A program made the translations under genes and the position numbers. Below the pieces are notes generated by a model, which was not told the origin of the DNA, did not search any database, and saw nothing but the letters and a program-made list of their open reading frames with translations. From Streptomyces sp. CB02923 (lineage in GTDB: Bacteria > Actinomycetota > Actinomycetes > Streptomycetales > Streptomycetaceae): a DNA stretch of 64,000 nt. The stretch spans positions 171,319 through 235,318 of the forward strand of contig NZ_LWKZ01000028.1 in the NCBI RefSeq assembly GCF_001905005.1. The letters are read 5' to 3'. This document shows positions 58,853 through 64,000 of this stretch, piece after piece (position 1 is the first letter of the stretch; each line of letters opens with the position of its first letter).

Positions 58853-60238
58853 TCACTGCCGCTTCTGCTGCTGAGCGAGGATCTTGTTCGCCGCGGCCTG
58901 CGCGTTCTTCACCGCGGTCTCGGGGGTCTCCTCCCCCTTGATGCCCTTCTGCATCTCCCGCACCACCGCGTCGCCGACCTGCGTGGTCCACTCCACGGGC
59001 GTGTTGGCGTCCAGCCGGGCCGACTTCAGCTCCTCGGCGCCGATGGCGCGTGCCATCGTCTCGGGGTCCTTGCCGTCGCCCCGGTCGGCGAAGTACGGGT
59101 CGGCGAGGCCCTTCGCGTTCGACGGGTAGATCGTCACCTGCTTCGCGAACGCGACCTGGTTGGGCCCGTTGGTCACCCACTTGGCGAACTCCGCCGCCGC
59201 GTCCGGGTGCCTGGTGTCCTTGCGCACGCCCAGCGACTGCGTGTAGATGCCGATGTGCCCGAGCGTCCCCGTGACGGCCCCGGCCACCTGCGTCTTCGCG
59301 TACGCCGAAGGAGAGTTGCGCCTGACGTCCTTGAGGACGCCCGGCGACCCGGGCCCGAACACCAGCTTTCCCGCCCCGTAGAGCTGCGCGAGATCGTCCG
59401 CCTTGGTCAGGGACTCCTTGGGCATCGCCCCCATCGCGTACAGCTTCTTCATCCGCTGCACCCACTCGACGGCCTTGGGCGTGTCGAAGGCGAACGCGCT
59501 CTTCTTCTTGTCGAGGATCGGCACGCCCATCTTCTGCCAGTCGCCGGGCAGCCGCCCCTTCGGGTCCGCCATGAACGCCGTGTACCGGCTGCCCGAAGCA
59601 GCGGCGATCCGTTCCGCCTGGTCGAAGAACTGCTCGACCGTGGCCGGCGGCTTGTTCACATCGAGCCCGGCCGCGGCGAACAGCTCCTTGTTGTACGTGA
59701 GGATCTCCGGCGTCACGTACCAGGGATACGCGTAGACCCCGGCCCCCTTGCCCGGCAGTTTGTACTGCTCCCAGGCGCCCGGCACGTACTCCTTCGCGAC
59801 CTGCGGGTCGAGCTGGGCGACGTCCGCGAGCATCCCCCGGTCGCCGAGCAGCTGGAAGGAGTCGGTGTTCAGGTTGACCACATCCGGCAGCCCGCCGGCC
59901 TGCGCGTCGGCGACGAGCTTCTCGTTGTAGCCGTCACCGGGTACGTCTTCCCAGGTCACCTTCACGTCCGGGTACTTCTTCCCGAACGCGTCGATGACGC
60001 CCTGCACGTACGTGGTGAACATCGGTTTCAGCTGCAACGTGCGGAAGGTGATCTCGCCGGAGATCTTTCCGGTCCGCTTCGGCTGCCCCTCGGCGGCCGT
60101 GGAGCCCTCCGCGCCACCCACGCCGCAGGCGGCCGTGGCGGACAGCAGGGCGCCCACGAGGGCGGCGGCGAGCACGGCCCGGGAGGGGGAACGGTCGTGG
60201 CGAGAGGTGCGTACGGGGGCCAAGTGCCTGCGCTTCAT
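58853..60238 (-). CDS. Sugar-binding lipoprotein of an ABC transporter
   Basis: The 461-residue protein has a basic signal peptide with a lipobox TAAC (Cys38) and a family 1 extracellular sugar-binding domain (FGKKYPDVKVTWEDV...YYPWYVTPEIL-type). The ATG at 60238 has CAGGAGTG upstream. It is the first gene of the operon that imports carbohydrate for the two glycosidases downstream. Confidence 0.92.
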   Translation of the reverse strand: MKRRHLAPVRTSRHDRSPSRAVLAAALVGALLSATAACGVGGAEGSTAAEGQPKRTGKISGEITFRTLQLKPMFTTYVQGVIDAFGKKYPDVKVTWEDVPGDGYNEKLVADAQAGGLPDVVNLNTDSFQLLGDRGMLADVAQLDPQVAKEYVPGAWEQYKLPGKGAGVYAYPWYVTPEILTYNKELFAAAGLDVNKPPATVEQFFDQAERIAAASGSRYTAFMADPKGRLPGDWQKMGVPILDKKKSAFAFDTPKAVEWVQRMKKLYAMGAMPKESLTKADDLAQLYGAGKLVFGPGSPGVLKDVRRNSPSAYAKTQVAGAVTGTLGHIGIYTQSLGVRKDTRHPDAAAEFAKWVTNGPNQVAFAKQVTIYPSNAKGLADPYFADRGDGKDPETMARAIGAEELKSARLDANTPVEWTTQVGDAVVREMQKGIKGEETPETAVKNAQAAANKILAQQQKRQ

Positions 60239-60667
60239 GGTCACTCCTGCGTCGGGGAAACGCTTCTGCCGGGGAAGCGCGTCCGCACAGGAGAGCGCCT
60301 CCGCGTCGGGAAACCGCGAGGAAAAGCAAAGAGCCACGCACGGACCGGCACACGACCGGCCGCGCCGCCGGATGGCGATGCCAACGTTGTCGTCCGCACT
60401 CACGTTCGTCAATGCACAGTCCCCAACCTTCCGGCCGCCAAAGCAACTTCACCGCCGGAAACTCCCGCCCCCACCCCTCGAACCTCTCACCTCGCCACCC
60501 CTCCCCGCCTGCACTAATGCGCTAAAGCCGACTCCCCTCCCATCCCTCATCTCAATTCCATAACGGGGACTGCGACTTCAGTCCTTCGGTCAACTCCTCA
60601 CCCCCCTCCTCCACCAACTCCCCCGCGCCGATTGACTTCCGGTTCCCGCGCCGTGATCCTGAACCAC

Positions 60668-60705
60668 CTAATGCGGTTTAGCTTGGCGGGCTAATGCGGT
60701 TTAGC
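60668..60705. promoter_or_regulatory. Paired LacI operators
   Basis: CTAATGCGGTTTAGC occurs at 60668-60682 and 60691-60705, 23 bp apart. Each has the palindromic form CTAAnnCGnnTTAG with a central CG, as in LacI-family operators. They lie between the LacI gene and the divergent uptake operon. Confidence 0.72.
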
Positions 60706-60734
60706 CGCAAGGGCCGTGCCACCTTGGATCCCTG

Positions 60735-60840
60735 ACCGAACGGACCGAACGACCGGACCGAACGACCGGATCAACCGGTCCGACTGGACCGACCGTCCGG
60801 ACCAACTGGACTGACCGACCGGACCGATCGGACCGACCGG
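60735..60840. repeat. Degenerate GACCGGA/GAACGACC repeat
   Basis: Short imperfect units of GGACCGAACGACC type repeat through the region just before the LacI start. They may affect its expression or be variable in length. Confidence 0.6.
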
Positions 60841-60858
60841 AGGAGCTGAACGGACGAC

Positions 60859-62022
60859 ATGACCACCGGCCCCCCGGCCGCGGACGCCGACGGCCCGCGC
60901 TTCCCCACGGCGCCTCCGCGCCGCCGCCCGACCATGAAGGACATCGCCGAACGCGCCGGCGTCTCCCCCTCCGCCGTCTCCTTCGCCCTCAACGACCGCG
61001 ACGGCGTCTCACCCGGCACCCGCGCCCGCATCCGCGAGGTCGCCGAGGAACTGGGCTGGCAGCCCAACAGCGCCGCCCGCGCCCTGTCCGGCGAACGCTC
61101 CGGCTGCGTCGGCCTCGTCCTCGCCCGCCCCGCCCACACCCTCGGCGTCGAGTCCTTCTTCCTCCAGCTGGTCTCCGGCATCCAGGAGGCGCTCGCCGCC
61201 CGGCGCGTCGCGCTCCTCTTCCAGGTCGTCGAGGACCTGGAGGACGAGTGCGCGACCTACCGCCGCTGGTGGGCCGAACGCCGCGTGGACGGCGTCCTGG
61301 TCGTCGACCCCCGCACCGAAGACCCCCGCCCGGCCCTCCTCACCTCCCTCGCCCTGCCCGCCGTCGTCATCGGCGACACGCGGACGGGGGCGGGGACGGG
61401 CGTGGGGATGCGTGCGGATTCGGGCACGGCTACGGATACGGCGGCGGGTACCGGTACGGAGGCGGCCCCCTCCGCCCCCCTCTCCACCATCTGGGCCGAC
61501 GACGCCGCCGCGATGCGCTCGATCATCGACCACCTGTACGAGCTGGGGCACCGCCGTATCGTGCACGTCGCCGGTCTGCCCGGCCTCGCCCACACCGAAC
61601 GCCGCGTCGCGGCCCTGCGCGCCGAGGCCACCCGCCTCGGCCTGGACACCGCCGCCGTCCACTCCGTCTCCACGGACTACTCCGACGAGCAGGGCGCCGA
61701 GGCCACCCGCCGCCTCCTGGCCGCCCCCCGCCCGCCCACGGCGATCGTCTACGACAACGACGTGATGGCCGTGGCCGGAGCCGCCGTGGCAGCCGGGCGC
61801 GGCGTCCCCGTACCCGGTGCCCTGTCCATCGTGGCCTGGGACGACTCGCCCCTGTGCCGGGTCACCCACCCCCGCCTGACCTCACTCGTACGCGACACCG
61901 CCGGTTTTGGCCGCCTGGCCGCCCGGGAACTCCTGTCCCTCCTCGACGGCGCCCCCACCCGCCGCCTCCAGGCCGAACTGCCGCACCTCGAACTCCGCGA
62001 AAGCACCACCCGCGCCCCCTGA
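60859..62022 (+). CDS. LacI family repressor
   Basis: The 387-residue protein has a LacI HTH (about 22-48, PTMKDIAERAGVSPSAVSFALND) and a periplasmic-binding-like sensor domain. A Gly/Thr/Ala-rich insertion (about residues 175-208) interrupts the sensor domain. It probably represses the divergent sugar uptake operon by the two CTAAnnCGnnTTAG sites. GGAGGAG lies upstream with a longer spacing. Confidence 0.92.
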   Translation: MTTGPPAADADGPRFPTAPPRRRPTMKDIAERAGVSPSAVSFALNDRDGVSPGTRARIREVAEELGWQPNSAARALSGERSGCVGLVLARPAHTLGVESFFLQLVSGIQEALAARRVALLFQVVEDLEDECATYRRWWAERRVDGVLVVDPRTEDPRPALLTSLALPAVVIGDTRTGAGTGVGMRADSGTATDTAAGTGTEAAPSAPLSTIWADDAAAMRSIIDHLYELGHRRIVHVAGLPGLAHTERRVAALRAEATRLGLDTAAVHSVSTDYSDEQGAEATRRLLAAPRPPTAIVYDNDVMAVAGAAVAAGRGVPVPGALSIVAWDDSPLCRVTHPRLTSLVRDTAGFGRLAARELLSLLDGAPTRRLQAELPHLELRESTTRAP

Positions 62023-62142
62023 TTCCCCGCCCGCCCGGTCCCACTCCAGTTACCACCCGGTACGGGGAACCTCTCCGCCGTTCGGGCGCCCCCCGCGTGT
62101 TTCCGGATGCGCCCGCCCTTCACAGGGCGTGTCCTCACAACT

Positions 62143-62676
62143 ATGAACTGGCTCCGCAGACGACTCCTGCTGCACGGCGTGGTCCCGGCGGCACTCGGCA
62201 CCGTCCTCAGCCTGACCGTGACCGATGCGGTCCCGGCCCCGGCAGCGGGTCCGTGGACCCGTCCGATCGCCGCCACCGCCCGCATCAGCTCGCCCTACGG
62301 CGTCAAGGGCGACTGGGCCGCCGGCCACCACACCGGTGTCGACTTCGCCGTCCGCACCGGCACCCCGGTCTCCTCGGTCGGGGCCGGCACCGTCGTCCTG
62401 GCCAAACGCTCGGGCGACTACGGCCTCGCCGTCACCATCCGCATGACCGACGGCTACTACACCCTCTTCGGCCACCTCTCCCGCATCACGGCCCGCGTCG
62501 GCCAACGCGTCCGGGCCGGCACCCGCATCGGCTACAGCGGCGCCACCGGCCGCACCACCGGCCCGCACCTCCACTTCGAGGTCCGCAGAACACGCCGGTA
62601 CGGCTCCGACATCAACCCCCTCACCTACCTCGCCCGCCGCGGCATCCGCATCCACCAGCGAGCCCTCCCCTACTGA
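62143..62676 (+). CDS. M23 family peptidase (LytM type)
   Basis: The 177-residue product has an N-terminal signal/anchor helix and an M23 domain with zinc motifs HHTGVDF (H-x3-D) and HLHFE. Such enzymes cleave peptidoglycan cross-bridges or activate other cell wall hydrolases. The ATG at 62143 is preferred over one 36 nt earlier. Both lack a strong site. It overlaps the convergent exporter gene by 7 bp. Confidence 0.88.
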   Translation: MNWLRRRLLLHGVVPAALGTVLSLTVTDAVPAPAAGPWTRPIAATARISSPYGVKGDWAAGHHTGVDFAVRTGTPVSSVGAGTVVLAKRSGDYGLAVTIRMTDGYYTLFGHLSRITARVGQRVRAGTRIGYSGATGRTTGPHLHFEVRRTRRYGSDINPLTYLARRGIRIHQRALPY

Positions 62677-63767
62677 CCCCCGCCCTCCCCACACCGTTCC
62701 CCCGCACGAACCACCCCCGCGTCCACACCCGCCCCCGCACTCACACCCGAACCCAGACCCGCACCCGTCTCCGAACCCACCGCCCGCACACCTCCACGCT
62801 CCCGCCCCCGGCCCCACTTACGCCCCCGTTCCCCTTCACGTCCACGCCTCCGCCCCCGCCCACCTGCACTCGAACCGCCGCGCCTGCCCCTTCCCTCACT
62901 GCCGCCCCACTGCACCACCACGACCGCCGTCAGCCCCACGCCCAGCCCGATGGCGGTCTGCGGGCCGAACGGCTCCCCGAACATCAGGGCGCCCCACAGG
63001 GCGGTCACCGGCGCCATCAGGAACATGAGCGTGTTGACCTTGGTGACGCCGGAACGCCGGAGGATCAGCCAGTACAACCCGTAGCCGCCGAGCGTGGACA
63101 GGACGACGAGCCAGCCGACCGCCAGCCAGAAGGAGGCGTCGGCGGGCGGCACCGCGGCCCCCATGGCCAGCGCGAACCCGGAGAAGATCACGGCACTGGT
63201 GGCGCAGTGGACGGTCATCGACACCACCGGCGCGACGCGCGTACCGGAGCGGCTCTCCAGGAAGGTGGCCGCCACCAGCGCGAACATGCCGAGAAACGGC
63301 ACCGCGTAGGCCCACCCGGCCGCTCCGCCACCGGCTCCCGCGTCGGCCGTGGTGACGATGACGACTCCCGCCACACCCAGGCACAGTCCGGCCCGCTGCC
63401 GGCCCGACACGTACTGGCGCAGCAACGGCCCGGCGAGCGCCCCGGCGACCAGCGGCTGGGTGCCGTCGATCAGCGCGGTGGTACCGCTGCTGACCCCGAG
63501 TTGGATGGCGTAGTAGACGGTGAGCAGGTACCCACTCTGCGACAGCGCGCCGATCGTCACCTGTCGCGCCACGTCCCGCGCGGTCAGTCCACGCCACGAC
63601 CGCCGGGCGCCGACGGCCGCCACCACGAGCAGCACCAGGGCCAACGGCAGGAAGCGCCACATCAGCACGGTGACCGCCGCCGCACTCCCCGCTCCCAGCT
63701 TCGCCCCGATGAAGCCGGAACTCCAGCAGACCACGAACCCCATAGCCACCAGCAGCCCCACGACCAT
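62670..63767 (-). CDS. EamA/DMT family exporter with Arg/Gly-rich tail
   Basis: The 365-residue protein has about ten helices (to about residue 292), then a ~70-residue Gly/Arg/Ser-rich tail (GRGRRGGSSAGGRGRRRG-type) not found in ordinary members. The ATG at 63767 has GAGAGGTGG upstream. TetR-type operators lie just before it, so it is probably inducible. Confidence 0.87.
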   Translation of the reverse strand: MVVGLLVAMGFVVCWSSGFIGAKLGAGSAAAVTVLMWRFLPLALVLLVVAAVGARRSWRGLTARDVARQVTIGALSQSGYLLTVYYAIQLGVSSGTTALIDGTQPLVAGALAGPLLRQYVSGRQRAGLCLGVAGVVIVTTADAGAGGGAAGWAYAVPFLGMFALVAATFLESRSGTRVAPVVSMTVHCATSAVIFSGFALAMGAAVPPADASFWLAVGWLVVLSTLGGYGLYWLILRRSGVTKVNTLMFLMAPVTALWGALMFGEPFGPQTAIGLGVGLTAVVVVQWGGSEGRGRRGGSSAGGRGRRRGREGERGRKWGRGRERGGVRAVGSETGAGLGSGVSAGAGVDAGVVRAGERCGEGGGQ

Positions 63768-63786
63768 CACCCACCTCTCCGACTAA

Positions 63787-63830
63787 ACCGATCGGTCTAC
63801 TCACACTCTCCGTACTATACAGATCGGTAT
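63787..63830 (-). promoter_or_regulatory. TetR-type operators and -10 element of the exporter gene
   Basis: ACCGATCGGT (63787-63796) is a perfect palindrome. ATACAGATCGGTAT (63817-63830) is a second, near-perfect one. On the minus strand a TATAGT -10 (63819-63814) overlaps the second site. The regulator gene is not in the window and may lie just beyond the right edge. Confidence 0.6.
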
Positions 63831-63840
63831 ACTCACCACG

Positions 63841-64000
63841 ACACCCCTAACCCACCCTCACCCGCCCCCTCACCCGTCCCCCCAGCGCATCCCCAGCCGC
63901 CCCCGCGCACCCCCTCAGCCGCCCTCGCCCGCCCCCGCGCCCGCCCCCTCGCGCACCTCCTCAGCCCCCTCACCCGCCCCCCTCGCACACCCCCTCGCGC
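63841..64000. other. C-rich region at the right edge without a recognised gene
   Basis: The last 160 bp are short CCCCCTCACC/CGCCCCCTCGC-type repeats. No convincing start or domain is visible. It may be the spacer before a gene beyond the edge. Confidence 0.5.

Larger units (their letters stand above)
60239..60858. other. Divergent regulatory region between the binding-protein and LacI genes
   Basis: The 620 bp hold no convincing gene. Two copies of CTAATGCGGTTTAGC lie at 60668 and 60691, and a third partial copy (CTAATGCGCTAAAGC) at 60514. A run of GACCGGACCGAAC-like repeats covers 60735-60840. Confidence 0.6.

Overview
The window is high-GC (about 70% or more), gene-dense DNA with GTG starts, ATGA start-stop overlaps, XRE/DUF397 pairs, ALF repeats and leaderless TANNNT promoters. 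All of this points to a Streptomyces chromosome. The segment ABC-F, ispE, rsmA, rpf, tatD, rsmI, pmt and a penicillin-binding protein looks like conserved streptomycete core. The rest is a mix of transport, regulation and accessory loci. I saw no rRNA, tRNA, CRISPR array, transposase or integrase.

Layout. 1-5.3 kb: end of a transporter gene, a small membrane protein, an atypical LuxR response regulator, an ABC-F ATPase with an unusual leader, then ispE-rsmA. 5.3-14 kb: a resuscitation-promoting factor, tatD, a zinc-ribbon protein, divergent rsmI and protein O-mannosyltransferase genes, and a transpeptidase. 14-20 kb: a drug/metabolite exporter, an SDR, a serine hydrolase and a CbiMNQO-type Co/Ni ECF transporter with a candidate Nur operator. 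20-25.5 kb: an MFS exporter with a C-terminal winged-helix-like tail, an XRE/DUF397 pair, an anti-sigma-like ATPase followed by a coupled 22-residue peptide, and a second serine hydrolase. 25.6-32.8 kb: a TetR-MmpL operon with palindromic operators, a giant tricorn-type protease and a secreted L,D-transpeptidase-like protein. 32.8-37.3 kb: an operon of Baeyer-Villiger monooxygenase, alpha/beta hydrolase and SDR, divergent from a MerR regulator. 37.4-42.1 kb: a secreted ALF-repeat protein, a small secreted protein, and a compact locus with a 40-residue Asp-Gly peptide, a long PIMT-family methyltransferase and two small upstream genes (one broken), opposite an XRE/DUF397 pair. 42.2-51.8 kb: exonuclease III, small secreted and membrane proteins, a GNAT enzyme, an ABC-permease-YtrA operon, a lipoprotein plus histidine kinase without a response regulator, and a TipA-like regulator fused by overlap to a glycosyltransferase. 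51.8-62 kb: a LacI-controlled carbohydrate uptake and degradation operon (binding protein, two permeases, GH-A-clan glycosidase, GH38 alpha-mannosidase). 62-64 kb: an M23 peptidase, another EamA exporter and TetR-type operator palindromes at the edge.

The most promising candidate is at 38.8-40.6 kb. A tiny proline-rich precursor-like peptide with a single Asp-Gly site lies directly before an extended PIMT homologue. This is the minimal gene set of aspartimide-forming RiPPs (imiditide type), and no ATP-grasp or lasso enzymes are nearby. Other notable signals are a two-codon upstream ORF and a large hairpin ahead of the ABC-F gene, palindromic repetitive elements inserted in frame in tatD and in the tricorn gene, and repeated in-frame 12-nt and 24-nt tandem repeats at the ends of several proteins.
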